64,000 nt of DNA from Eubacterium sp. GTDB taxonomy: Bacteria; Bacillota; Clostridia; Oscillospirales; Acutalibacteraceae. The DNA lies in assembly GCA_017446095.1 (NCBI GenBank), contig JAFSRN010000007.1, positions 43,105-107,104 of the forward strand. The letters run 5' to 3'. The first letter of the stretch is position 1. Each line of letters starts with the position of its first letter. Under the pieces are notes generated by a model. The model was not told the DNA's origin. It searched no databases and saw only the letters and a list, made by a program, of their open reading frames with translations. Positions 24,676-34,170 of this stretch are shown here, piece after piece. The position numbers and the translations under genes were made by a program.

Positions 24676-24696
24676 ATAATCACCTTCGGTGAAGAT

Positions 24697-26207
<1,511 letters not shown>

Positions 26208-26216
26208 CTATTACAG

Positions 26217-27104
26217 TTATTTTTTCTTTGAACGTGCGCCTGCAACTACTTCGGTAATTTCCTGCGTAATTGCCGCCTGACGTGCGCGGTTGTACTGAAT
26301 TGACAGCTCGCGAATCATATTCTGTGCGCTGTCGGTTGCAGTTTGCATTGCCATCATTCTGGCGTTGTGCTCGCTGCAAAACGATTCAACAAGTGCGCCG
26401 TATACAAAGCCCGTGATGTAGTCGGGCACGATTTTGTTAAACACGGTCTGAGCGTCGGGCAGAAGCACAGCGTTGTCGTAACGTTCGGCAAGCTCGTTGT
26501 CCTGCATTTCGATGTTGTCCGCGGAAAGCGGAAGCAGTCTGCGGCTTTTTGCCTCAACGGTCATGGAGTTAACCATCTGCGTGTAGATAACGTACAGCTC
26601 GTCAATCTCGCCGTTTTCAAACAGTTCTGTCAGCTTGCCTGCAATAACCCTCGCGCGGTTCATATTCGGGTCCTGCGCGGTGTACTGGAAATTGATGTCG
26701 ATATCAATATCCTTTTTCTCAAAGTAATGCCTGCCGAGCTGACCGACTACAAACAGCTTATCGTCGGCATTATCGGTTCTGACAATCTCCTCCGCAAGTT
26801 TGATAACGTTGTGGTTATACGCGCCTGCCAGACCTTTGTCCGCAGTAATAACGAGGTGGCCGATCTTTCTGTCGCTGCCCTTTTTATTTTCACGTTTATC
26901 GAAGAATTTGTTACCTGCTTCGGGGTTCTTGTCAAGAATTTTTGCAAGAGAATCCTGAATCAGATAAAAATACGGTTCCGTGTTTTTTAAATCTCTGCGG
27001 GCTTTCTGCAACTTCGACGAGGACACCATGTACATGGCGTTGGTAATCTTCATCGTGTCCTTAATCGACTTGATTCTGCCCTGTATTTCTCGTGCGTTAG
27101 CCAT
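26217..27104 (-). CDS. atpG: ATP synthase gamma subunit
   Basis: The central rotor shaft of F1. The 295-residue protein starts MANAREIQGRIKSIKDTMKITNAMYMVSSSKLQKA, the N-terminal coiled coil, and ends with ARMMAMQTATDSAQNMIRELSIQYNRARQAAITQEITEVVAGA, the C-terminal coiled-coil signature. The length is typical. A 185-bp repeat-filled gap separates it from the upstream delta-alpha fusion gene. Confidence 0.96.
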   Translation of the reverse strand: MANAREIQGRIKSIKDTMKITNAMYMVSSSKLQKARRDLKNTEPYFYLIQDSLAKILDKNPEAGNKFFDKRENKKGSDRKIGHLVITADKGLAGAYNHNVIKLAEEIVRTDNADDKLFVVGQLGRHYFEKKDIDIDINFQYTAQDPNMNRARVIAGKLTELFENGEIDELYVIYTQMVNSMTVEAKSRRLLPLSADNIEMQDNELAERYDNAVLLPDAQTVFNKIVPDYITGFVYGALVESFCSEHNARMMAMQTATDSAQNMIRELSIQYNRARQAAITQEITEVVAGARSKKK

Positions 27105-27120
27105 ATAAAATCTCCGAAAT

Positions 27121-27298
27121 TAATTGAGAGTTGAGAATTGAGAATTTCGGGAGGGCTTCCCTTGGAGCGGGCGCCAGACCCTTTTGTCACCTATGGTGAC
27201 ATTTCCCCTAGTAGGGGAATCTCCCTCACCCATTATATAATCTGGTGCGGCTGTGCCGCCATTAATTCTCCATTCTCCATTTTTCATTCTCAATTCTT
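27121..27298. repeat. Modular heptamer-tailed repeat between atpHA and atpG (M1 + M2)
   Basis: The left tail is TTGAGAG/TTGAGAA, then M2 and M1 and a right tail of TTCTCCA and TTCTCAA units. It is near-identical to 17187-17367 in reverse orientation. Its terminal AATTGA supplies the Asn and TGA stop of the alpha subunit (27290-27295 on the minus strand). Confidence 0.93.
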
Positions 27299-29299
27299 AA
27301 ACACTTCTGCAGCCTTCAGAATCCTTTCTTTGAGCTCATCATCAAGCATCTTTGTATCGTTGATATCGTTGATGATATCGAAATGCTGCTCGTCAAAGTA
27401 AGCAAGCAAATCGTTCTGATACTTCTTAATCTGCTCAATCGGCACGTGGGTAAAGCCCTTGCCGATAGCCACAACAAGCGTGATTACCTGATGCGCAAGC
27501 GACATCGGGTGACCGAGCGGCTGCTTTAAGAGTTCCATAAGACCTTTGCCGTACTGCAGCTGTGCCTTTGTTTCGGCGTCAAGGTCGGATGAAAACTGGG
27601 TAAACACTTCCATTTCCCTGAACTGCGCCAAATCTACACGAAGCGAACCTGCCGCCTTCTTCATAGCCTTTGTCTGCGCCGCACCGCCTACACGCGATAC
27701 GGAAAGACCTACGTTAACCGCAGGGCGCTGACCGCTGAAGAAGAGGTCGGATTCAAGGTAAATCTGACCGTCGGTAATGGAAATAACGTTAGTCGGGATA
27801 TATGCCGAAACGTCGCCCGCCTGCGTTTCAATTACAGGCAGCGCGGTGATAGAACCGCCGCCGAGTTCCGGTGTAAGACGGCTTGAGCGTTCAAGCAGTC
27901 TTGAGTGCAAATAGAATACGTCGCCGGGGTACGCCTCACGTCCGGGCGGCCTTTCAAGCAGCAACGAAATAGCACGGTATGCCACAGCGTGCTTGCTTAA
28001 ATCATCGTATACAATAAGGCAGTCCTTGCCCTGATACATAAAGTATTCCGCAATCGCGGTTGCCGAATACGGCGAGATGTACTGCAGCGACGCGGGGTCG
28101 GAAGCAGTTGCGCAAACCACAACGGTGTAATCAAGCGCGCCGTGCTTTTCAAGGTCACCTACGAGCTTTGCAACGGTGGACGCCTTCTGACCTATAGCGT
28201 TGTAAATACAGATACAATTCTTGCCCTTCTGGTTAACGATTGTATCAAGCGCAATCGAGGTTTTACCTGTCTGACGGTCGCCGATAATAAGCTCACGCTG
28301 ACCGCGGCCGATCGGGAACATTGAGTCAATCGCAAGGATACCCGTTTCAAGCGGCTGCGATACAGACTTTCTGTCAACAATAGACGGTGCCGGCTGCTCA
28401 ACAAGACGGTAGTCGTCCGCGCTTATGTCGCCCTTGCCGTCAATCGGCTCGCCGAGCGCGTTTACAATTCTGCCGATAAAGCCTTCGCCTACAGGCACGC
28501 CTGCCTTTTTGTGCGAACGCTTAACGCGCGAACCCTCGCTGATTTCGTCATCGCTGCCGAAGAGGATACAGCCAACGGTGTTCTTCTTGATATCCTGCAC
28601 CATGCCCTTTACGCCGGACTCAAAAATGATAATCTCGCCGTACATAACGGAATCAAGTCCGTGGATGGTAGCAATACCGTCGCCGACGCTGATAACGGTG
28701 CCGATTTCCTCACCCTTGGTTTCAAACTCAAAGTCTTTGATGTCCTCTTTGAGTATGGAAATAATGCCACCTGCGTCAACCTCGTTGTTCTTGACAGCGT
28801 TCTTTTCAACGCTCTCTTTGATATCGCGAAGTTTTGTTTTAAGGCTGCGGTCAAACTGCCTGCCGGCAACGTCGATGATGAAGCCGCCGAGCAGCGACGC
28901 GTCTTTGATAATCTCAATCTTTGCGTCTGCCGCGCCTGTTTCCTTGCAGACAAACGCCTTAAAGCCGTCCAGCTGTTCTGCCGTCGGCTCGGTAACGCAG
29001 CGGATAACCGCGTTTGCAATATTGTTCTTTTTGTCGAGTTCCGCAAGATATTCCTTTGCAATCTTATCAAAGTCGCAAACGCACATATCCTCGCTGATAT
29101 TCAGCAGCGCACCCCTGATGGAAGCGGGGAAAAGCTCGCCGATAGCGGTTTCCTTTTCCGCAAGCGGAACAGACGGGCTGTCAAGTATCTCGCACACCTC
29201 TTTGGCAGCGCCGATAACAGCCTTTGTTTTTTCAATATCGTCTGCACTGACGTTTGATTTAAGCAGTGCAGAGATGTATTCATCCATTTTCTGAATCAT
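27290..29299 (-). CDS. atpHA: ATP synthase delta-alpha fusion protein
   Basis: One 669-residue ORF holds two subunits. Residues 1 to about 165 are the delta subunit (peripheral stalk, OSCP-like; ending in LLGGFIIDVAGRQFDRSLKTKL). From about 173 comes the whole alpha subunit, with GGIISILKEDIKDFE, Walker A GDRQTGKTS at 340-348, Walker B-type CLIVYDDLSKHA, and LLERPPGREAYPGDVFYLHSRLLER. The joint has no stop, no start codon and no ribosome site (around nt 28783), so the product should be a real fusion that tethers delta, on top of F1, to one alpha N terminus. F1 holds three alpha but one delta, so either three delta domains are made or processing occurs. The last codons AAT TGA come from a repeat tail. 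It overlaps atpF by one base. Confidence 0.93.
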   Translation of the reverse strand: MIQKMDEYISALLKSNVSADDIEKTKAVIGAAKEVCEILDSPSVPLAEKETAIGELFPASIRGALLNISEDMCVCDFDKIAKEYLAELDKKNNIANAVIRCVTEPTAEQLDGFKAFVCKETGAADAKIEIIKDASLLGGFIIDVAGRQFDRSLKTKLRDIKESVEKNAVKNNEVDAGGIISILKEDIKDFEFETKGEEIGTVISVGDGIATIHGLDSVMYGEIIIFESGVKGMVQDIKKNTVGCILFGSDDEISEGSRVKRSHKKAGVPVGEGFIGRIVNALGEPIDGKGDISADDYRLVEQPAPSIVDRKSVSQPLETGILAIDSMFPIGRGQRELIIGDRQTGKTSIALDTIVNQKGKNCICIYNAIGQKASTVAKLVGDLEKHGALDYTVVVCATASDPASLQYISPYSATAIAEYFMYQGKDCLIVYDDLSKHAVAYRAISLLLERPPGREAYPGDVFYLHSRLLERSSRLTPELGGGSITALPVIETQAGDVSAYIPTNVISITDGQIYLESDLFFSGQRPAVNVGLSVSRVGGAAQTKAMKKAAGSLRVDLAQFREMEVFTQFSSDLDAETKAQLQYGKGLMELLKQPLGHPMSLAHQVITLVVAIGKGFTHVPIEQIKKYQNDLLAYFDEQHFDIINDINDTKMLDDELKERILKAAEVFKN

Positions 29300-29781
29300 T
29301 AGTCTTCACTGCTTTCTTTCAAGAAATCGTCGAAAATGTCGCTGTCGTTTTCAGCAGATACATTCTTGCCCACAACCTTTTCAGCCGCCTGCATAGCAAG
29401 GGAAGCAATCTCTTCCTTGGCTGCTTTTCTGGCATTCTGGGTGTCGATTTCAATTTGTTTCTGGGCGTCAGCCTTCAGAGCCTGGGCGTCAGCCTCGGCT
29501 CTTTCAATAATCTTATTGTATTCAACCTTTGCGCTGTCCTTGGCGTCAGATATAATCTGCTCGCCCTCGGTTTCGTAATTGGCAATCTTGCTTTCGTAAT
29601 CGGCAAGCTTTTCGTCCGCCTGCTTATTAGTTTCCTCCGCGTCGTCAAACTGCTTTTGAATCATAGCCTTGCGCTCGTCCATAACCTTTTTGATTCTGCC
29701 GAAAAGGAACTTTTTCATAAGCAGATAGAAAACGATAAGATTGACAAAGGTGAATAATATGTTCCAGTCAAACTTTAACAT
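29299..29781 (-). CDS. atpF: ATP synthase b subunit
   Basis: The peripheral stalk. The 160-residue protein has one N-terminal membrane helix (MLKFDWNILFTFVNLIVFYLLM) followed by a long charged helix rich in Lys, Glu and Ala (FLFGRIKKVMDERKAMIQKQFDDAEETN onward), as in all bacterial b subunits. It ends one base into the delta-alpha fusion gene, which suggests translational coupling. Confidence 0.95.
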   Translation of the reverse strand: MLKFDWNILFTFVNLIVFYLLMKKFLFGRIKKVMDERKAMIQKQFDDAEETNKQADEKLADYESKIANYETEGEQIISDAKDSAKVEYNKIIERAEADAQALKADAQKQIEIDTQNARKAAKEEIASLAMQAAEKVVGKNVSAENDSDIFDDFLKESSED

Positions 29782-29823
29782 TTACTGCATTTCCTTCCGT
29801 TAGTAGTCTTGTAGTATTCCGCC

Positions 29824-30045
29824 TTATTTCAACATAAAGATGATAAGAATACTTACAATAAGACCGTAAATAGCAGTAGCCTCTGCAAGCGCACCGCCGA
29901 GGATGAGCGCAGTCTGAATTTTACCTGAAGCCTCAGGCTGACGTGCGATACCTTCAACCGCCTTGCTGGTTGCCATACCGATACCGATACCTGCACCGAT
30001 ACCTACCAATACTGCAATACCTGCACCAATAGCAATAAGTCCCAT
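29824..30045 (-). CDS. atpE: ATP synthase c subunit, proton-type ion site
   Basis: The membrane rotor-ring subunit of 73 residues: two hydrophobic helices joined by the polar loop ARQPEASGK. The ion-carrying Glu is Glu55 in [10 protein letters not shown]. Lined up with the Na+-binding Ilyobacter c subunit, the Gln32 position is Ile22 and Ser66 is Ala56, so two Na+ ligands are absent; the ring is predicted to carry H+. A GGAG ribosome site precedes the start. Confidence 0.95.
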   Translation of the reverse strand: MGLIAIGAGIAVLVGIGAGIGIGMATSKAVEGIARQPEASGKIQTALILGGALAEATAIYGLIVSILIIFMLK

Positions 30046-30077
30046 AATAATATATCTCCTTTAAATTATTTCATAAT

Positions 30078-30196
30078 TAGTTTTCAGTTTTCTGTATTCG
30101 GTTTTCAGTTATTCGGTGCTGCGCACAGCTATTATATTGGGTGTGGGCAACGCCCACCCTACAACCGAACACTGAACACTGAATACTGAATACCTA
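30078..30196. repeat. Modular repeat between atpB and atpE (M1/M6 core)
   Basis: The left tail is TTTCAGT / TATTCGG heptamers. The core has GTGCTGCGCAC, ATTATATTGGGTGTG and GTGGGCAACGCCCACCCTAC (M6). The right tail is four CTGAACA/CTGAATA units. It ends 3 bp from the atpB stop. Confidence 0.9.
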
Positions 30197-30198
30197 TA

Positions 30199-31047
30199 TT
30201 AAGCCTTGCGCTTCAATCTGCCCTTTTTATCCTTCTTGGGCTTGGGTTCTTCCTCTTCCTCCTCGGTTGCTTCCGCGAGGTAGAGCGAAGTCAGGAACAC
30301 AAAGATGTACGCCTGCAGTCCGCCGTCGAACAAATCGAAATACAGGCTGAACACAATCGGTATAACCGTGTTGTGCGTTACGATTTTGATAAGTTCCATA
30401 ATCGTGAACGCCGCAAGAACGTTACCGAAAAGTCGCATACAAAGCGATAGCGGCTTTGTGATAAGCTCAAGCACGTTAATCGGCGTGATAATCCAGATAG
30501 GCTTGGTGTAAGCCTTGATTCTGCCAAAAATGCCCTTGTCGCGTATGTTCGCGTATTCCACAATCACGATGCTCGTAATCGCCATAGCCGCAGTGACCTG
30601 CATGCTCTTTGTAGGCGGTTTGAGCGCGCATATCGCATCGATTATGCCCTGCGCCGTTTCATTCTGGAAATGGAACAGTCCGAAGAACGTCGGGGCAAAA
30701 ATGCCAATCATATTTGCGATACCTATAAACAGCGTCATGCTCATAAGCCACGGGATAAAATCATACGTTTTAGGGGTCATAAGGTTTTTAAAAAAGTCCT
30801 CGCCCTTTTCGTAAATCAGCTCTAATATCGCCTGACGTCTGCTGATTTCACCCTCAACTTTAAGGTTGCGCGTCAGAATAAGTGCCAGAATCGTCATTAC
30901 AACTATAACAATCCACGACACAACAGTTGTTTCGTCCACGGAAATCGTGTGCCCTGCCACGGTGAAGCTGAACGCTTCCTCAATCTCAAGCTCATGAGCA
31001 AGCTCTGCGCCTAAATCCATTTTGGCAAGGATAGGGGTAACTGTCAT
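30199..31047 (-). CDS. atpB: ATP synthase a subunit
   Basis: The stator subunit with the ion half-channels. I start it at the ATG at 31047, 7 bases after an AGGAGG site; an in-frame GTG two codons earlier overlaps that site. The 282-residue protein has about six membrane helices and the conserved KPLSLCMRLFGNVLAAF (essential Arg) and FDGGLQAYIFVFLTSLYLAEA segments. The C terminus is an unusual acidic run of Glu followed by Lys-rich residues (EEEEEEPKPKKDKK), about 20 residues beyond the usual end. No atpI gene precedes it. Confidence 0.95.
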   Translation of the reverse strand: MTVTPILAKMDLGAELAHELEIEEAFSFTVAGHTISVDETTVVSWIVIVVMTILALILTRNLKVEGEISRRQAILELIYEKGEDFFKNLMTPKTYDFIPWLMSMTLFIGIANMIGIFAPTFFGLFHFQNETAQGIIDAICALKPPTKSMQVTAAMAITSIVIVEYANIRDKGIFGRIKAYTKPIWIITPINVLELITKPLSLCMRLFGNVLAAFTIMELIKIVTHNTVIPIVFSLYFDLFDGGLQAYIFVFLTSLYLAEATEEEEEEPKPKKDKKGRLKRKA

Positions 31048-31381
31048 ACGCACACCTCCTTTTAATATATTTCAAATTATTATTATATCACTATTTACGG
31101 ATTTTTCAATAGTTTTATTGAAAAACAGGATTGCCCTGCGGGCAAAAGGCTCAAGACTCAAGGGAATAGACTCAAGACTCAAGGGGTCAGGTGAGCTCCG
31201 CTCACACTCGATTGTATTATGGAATGTCGAGGTCGCCATTCCCTACAATCGTAGGGGCGGATATCATCCGCCCGCTCAATACAATGGGTGTGGGCAACGC
31301 CCTAATCCCTAACCCCTAATCCCTTGCGCCTTTCGTGCGTCAGCACGTTCCTTATGAGCGCAGCGAATTCCTTGAGTCTAA
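31048..31381. repeat. 334-bp gap: atp promoter and a compound repeat (M4, M6, ACTCAAG and CCCTAAT heptamers)
   Basis: From about 31125 the gap holds GGCTCAAGACTCAAGGG...AGACTCAAGACTCAAGG, a GGTGAGCTCCGCTCAC hairpin, TGGAATGTCGAGGTCGCCATTCCCTAC and GTAGGGGCGGATATCATCCGCCC (M4 type), ACAATGGGTGTGGGCAACGCCC (M6), then CCCTAAT-CCCTAAC-CCCTAAT heptamers, GTGCGTCAGCAC and a terminal CCTTGAGTC that mirrors the left ACTCAAG units. No ORF was seen. Confidence 0.85.
31082..31109 (-). promoter_or_regulatory. Sigma-A promoter of the ATP synthase operon
   Basis: On the minus strand TTGAAA (31104-31109), a 16-bp spacer and TATAAT (31082-31087), 34 bp before the atpB ATG. Confidence 0.65.
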
Positions 31382-33517
31382 TCAAAACAGTCCTGTTTTT
31401 TCCGTTTGCTTTTCAAAAAAGCGAATCGGCTTTTTAACAAGGAATTTTACGCCGAGTCCGATAACGAGCGCGCCCGCTATGTAAGCCGAGAGCTTGAGCA
31501 GGTCAAGCCAGTAATCGCCTGCGTACTCGCCGCACACACATTCGCGCATTGCGTTTACAACAAAGGTGAACGGCAGGTACGGATGAATTGCCTGGAAGAA
31601 CGGCGGGCAAACGTCTATCGGGAATGTACCGCCCGAGCCGCCAATCTGTACTACAAGCAGGATGATTCCCACCGACTTGCCTATGTCGCCCAGAGCGTAT
31701 GTAAGCGAGTATATGAACATCGAGAACACAAACGCCTCGAACACGCCGACAAGCAGGAACTTGCCCGGATGGAAGCACTGTATCTTAAGGAAGTACAAAT
31801 CGCCCAGGCAGATAATCAGCGCCTGCGCAACCGCGAACGTAAGGAATGTAAGCATTCTGCCGAAGTACGCGTGGTGCATACGCACATTGTCGCCAATCTC
31901 GTTTTTGCGCTTGACGTTAGTTTTCATAACCGCAATCAGAATCATTGAGCCGACCCAGATTGCAAGCGTGCTGTAAAACGGCGCCATTGCCGAGCCGTAA
32001 TTTTCAATACCGTAAATTTTATCGGTGTTCAGTTTAACGGGACAGGCAAGGAATTCGCCAAGCTGTTCCGAGTTCGCGCTCATCATATTCTTGATGGTGT
32101 TAAGCAGCTCGCTGTCGCCGAGTCCGTCAATCTTGTCTGCAAGTCCGTCAAGCTCTTTTTCAATAGTATCAAGCAGTCTGTTGAGCGCGTCAACAAGGTC
32201 TGCAGAGCTTTCTGTTGTGGCGTCAAGGCTCTTTGCAAGCGACTGCAGCATCGGCAGATCGCCGCTCAGGTCGGCAATGAGGTCGCCGGTCACGCGCAGG
32301 GTGTCAATAATAGCATTAAGGTTTTCGTCAACCGTAGGCTTAACGTCCTTTTTGTAGCCCTCCTGCAGGTCTGCGATGTCTACAGTGAGGTTCCTCATCT
32401 CGTCCGTGATAGCGTTAATCTCGTTCTTCACAGGGCTCTGTTCAGCCTTTGTGATAAGGGAATCAATCTTGTTGATTGTGTCGATTCTCTTCTGCGTTTT
32501 TGTAATCATTTTGTCGAGTGCAGTGAGCTTTATCGGCAGGAATTCCTGCACTGCTTTGAGCGCGCCGAGCACGGTTTCAAGCTGTGCCTTGAGCTTGAGG
32601 ATTTTCGCCTGCGAGTTTGTGAGCGTGGCGATTATTTCCTCATCTGTTTTGCCTGTAACGTCGTCAATCGCGTCGGCAGTTGCGTTGAGTTCTGCGGAAA
32701 CGTCGGCAAGCGCGGTGTCAACAGAACCTGTAAGGTTGTTAACGCCTGTCTGCAGCAGCTTTGCAAGATCCTCGCCGCTGTCAACAAGGTTGCCCGATGA
32801 GTCGATGAGCTTTTTAACGTTTTTGCCGTCAATCGCGTCGCCGAGTTCCTCGGTTGCGTCAATAACCGCGCCGAGGCTGTCAACGGTTTTCTTAACGCCT
32901 GCAATTGAAGTGCCTGCCTTGCGCAGCTTTGAAGAAAGATCGTCGAAGGTGTCAAGCGTGTCTGTTTTGCCGACATCAGCAACGAAGTCGATAAGCGAGC
33001 CCACAACGTTGATTACCGTTGTAACAAACGACTCGTTAACCTCCTGCTGGATGGTCTGCACTACCTTATCCGTAATCTTAGTGGCGATAGCGTTCTTCTT
33101 TTCGTTTGCGTAGTACTTGATTTCGGGCTGCTTGAATTCGTCGGTAACAATACTCGTCAGCGACTCGGAAAAGCCCTTCGGTATCTCAATGCCTGCATAG
33201 TATTTGCCTGCTTTGATGCCGTTAATCGCCTCTTCCTTGCTTACAAACTGCCAATCGATAAGGTCGTTTGCCTCAAGGTTAGACCTGATTTCCTCGCCCA
33301 CGTTAATCTCGATTTCCTTAAACGTGTAGCCCTCGTCCTCAATGATAACTGCAACCTGCATATTGCCTGTTGATCCGTACGGGTCCCAGTTTGCAAAGAT
33401 GTTAAACCACGCGTAAAGCGACGGAATAACCGCAATGCCGACTGCAAGGATTATAGCCATCGAGTTAGTAAAAATCTTTTTAAGGTCGCGCCCGTATATT
33501 TTAAATATATTTTTCAT
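31382..33517 (-). CDS. YhgE/Pip-domain membrane protein
   Basis: A 711-residue protein with the YhgE/Pip layout. One N-terminal membrane helix (SMAIILAVGIAVIPSLYAWFN), an extracellular part of about 450 residues made of helices and heptad-rich segments (residues roughly 40-500), then five C-terminal membrane helices of ABC-2 permease type from about 530. The conserved IPSLYAWFNIFANWDPYGSTG follows the first helix. Relatives include the phage infection protein Pip and ESX/T7SS-linked EsaA. The role is unknown here and no T7SS gene is near. It starts 2 bp after its partner gene, and the pair has its own promoter. Confidence 0.88.
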   Translation of the reverse strand: MKNIFKIYGRDLKKIFTNSMAIILAVGIAVIPSLYAWFNIFANWDPYGSTGNMQVAVIIEDEGYTFKEIEINVGEEIRSNLEANDLIDWQFVSKEEAINGIKAGKYYAGIEIPKGFSESLTSIVTDEFKQPEIKYYANEKKNAIATKITDKVVQTIQQEVNESFVTTVINVVGSLIDFVADVGKTDTLDTFDDLSSKLRKAGTSIAGVKKTVDSLGAVIDATEELGDAIDGKNVKKLIDSSGNLVDSGEDLAKLLQTGVNNLTGSVDTALADVSAELNATADAIDDVTGKTDEEIIATLTNSQAKILKLKAQLETVLGALKAVQEFLPIKLTALDKMITKTQKRIDTINKIDSLITKAEQSPVKNEINAITDEMRNLTVDIADLQEGYKKDVKPTVDENLNAIIDTLRVTGDLIADLSGDLPMLQSLAKSLDATTESSADLVDALNRLLDTIEKELDGLADKIDGLGDSELLNTIKNMMSANSEQLGEFLACPVKLNTDKIYGIENYGSAMAPFYSTLAIWVGSMILIAVMKTNVKRKNEIGDNVRMHHAYFGRMLTFLTFAVAQALIICLGDLYFLKIQCFHPGKFLLVGVFEAFVFSMFIYSLTYALGDIGKSVGIILLVVQIGGSGGTFPIDVCPPFFQAIHPYLPFTFVVNAMRECVCGEYAGDYWLDLLKLSAYIAGALVIGLGVKFLVKKPIRFFEKQTEKTGLF

Positions 33518-33519
33518 TA

Positions 33520-33927
33520 TTAGTCCTCTCCGTCCTCTTCACTGTCGCCGTCGATGTCCTCAAGGAATATGTCGTACTCCTCAAACTCAACCTTTTCGTC
33601 GTCCTTCAGGTACGGCACAACGCGCGATTCAATAAGGTACTTTGCGTAATCGGCAATAACAAATACGGTAACATTTACAAAAATAAATATTATCCACATC
33701 TGCAGCCACTGCAGCTCGTGCGACGTGCGGTGACTGACGATTATGCCGAGCACGGTGTACGCCAGAAATATTACGGTTGCAACAATTTTTGCAATTCTGA
33801 GGAAGCGGCTGCCGCGTTCAAAGTGATAAAGAATCTTGTCGCGCAGAAACTTATACTTTATCGCAATACGCTCATTCTCGGTCAAATCCTGAGAATTCGG
33901 CGTATTCACCTGTTCCCTGTTTTCCAT
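33520..33927 (-). CDS. Small membrane protein, 135 residues, partner of the YhgE/Pip protein
   Basis: I start it at the ATG at 33927, after a TTGGAGGAGAAAAT ribosome site. The protein has an N-terminal soluble helix (NERIAIKYKFLRDKILYHFERG), two membrane helices (about 45-65 and 75-98) and a strongly acidic tail (EDIDGDSEEDGED). I do not recognise a family. It is the first gene of a two-gene operon with the YhgE/Pip protein (gap 2 bp), so it may assist that protein. Confidence 0.7.
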   Translation of the reverse strand: MENREQVNTPNSQDLTENERIAIKYKFLRDKILYHFERGSRFLRIAKIVATVIFLAYTVLGIIVSHRTSHELQWLQMWIIFIFVNVTVFVIADYAKYLIESRVVPYLKDDEKVEFEEYDIFLEDIDGDSEEDGED

Positions 33928-33990
33928 ATTTTCTCCTCCAACCACTATATATAGTTGATAAAAATACATTAAAATTAAAACAATACAATA

Positions 33991-34019
33991 AGTATAGCAT
34001 TTTATTAATCTTTGTGCAA
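33991..34019 (-). promoter_or_regulatory. Sigma-A promoter of the YhgE/Pip operon
   Basis: On the minus strand TTGCAC (34014-34019), a 17-bp spacer and TATACT (33991-33996). Confidence 0.65.
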
Positions 34020-34058
34020 GAATTAATTGTATAAATAAATTATACTTAAAATTAGTTA

Positions 34059-34087
34059 TTTACATCGTGTTTAAAATGTTATATAAT
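34059..34087 (+). promoter_or_regulatory. Sigma-A promoter of proS
   Basis: TTTACA (34059-34064), a 17-bp spacer and TATAAT (34082-34087). The leader of about 78 nt contains a CTGCAAA-type heptamer array and no T-box motif. Confidence 0.65.
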
Positions 34088-34106
34088 ATTATAACAAATT
34101 TTATTG

Positions 34107-34147
34107 CGCGGCAGGCTGCAAACGGCATACTGCCGACTGCAAACTGT
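34107..34147. repeat. CTGCAAA-type heptamer array in the proS leader
   Basis: CTGCAAA-CGGCATA-CTGCCGA-CTGCAAA-CTG in strict 7-bp register, inside the transcribed 5' leader just before the ribosome site. Confidence 0.7.
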
Positions 34148-34170
34148 TTTGACTGAAAGGAAAAACCGCT

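Noticed and set aside
28425-29294. Open frame of 289 codons on the plus strand opposite the delta-alpha gene
   Set aside because: A shadow of codon bias in atpHA; low-complexity Ser/Ile-rich translation, no start signals.
27290-29299. Delta-alpha fusion as a frameshift artefact of two genes
   Set aside because: Both halves are in one frame without stop and the joint reads as plausible linker; a frameshift error would have to remove a stop and a start while keeping frame.
34088-34170. T-box leader for proS
   Set aside because: The leader is only about 80 nt, has no T-box AGGGTGG-like motif and no terminator hairpin.
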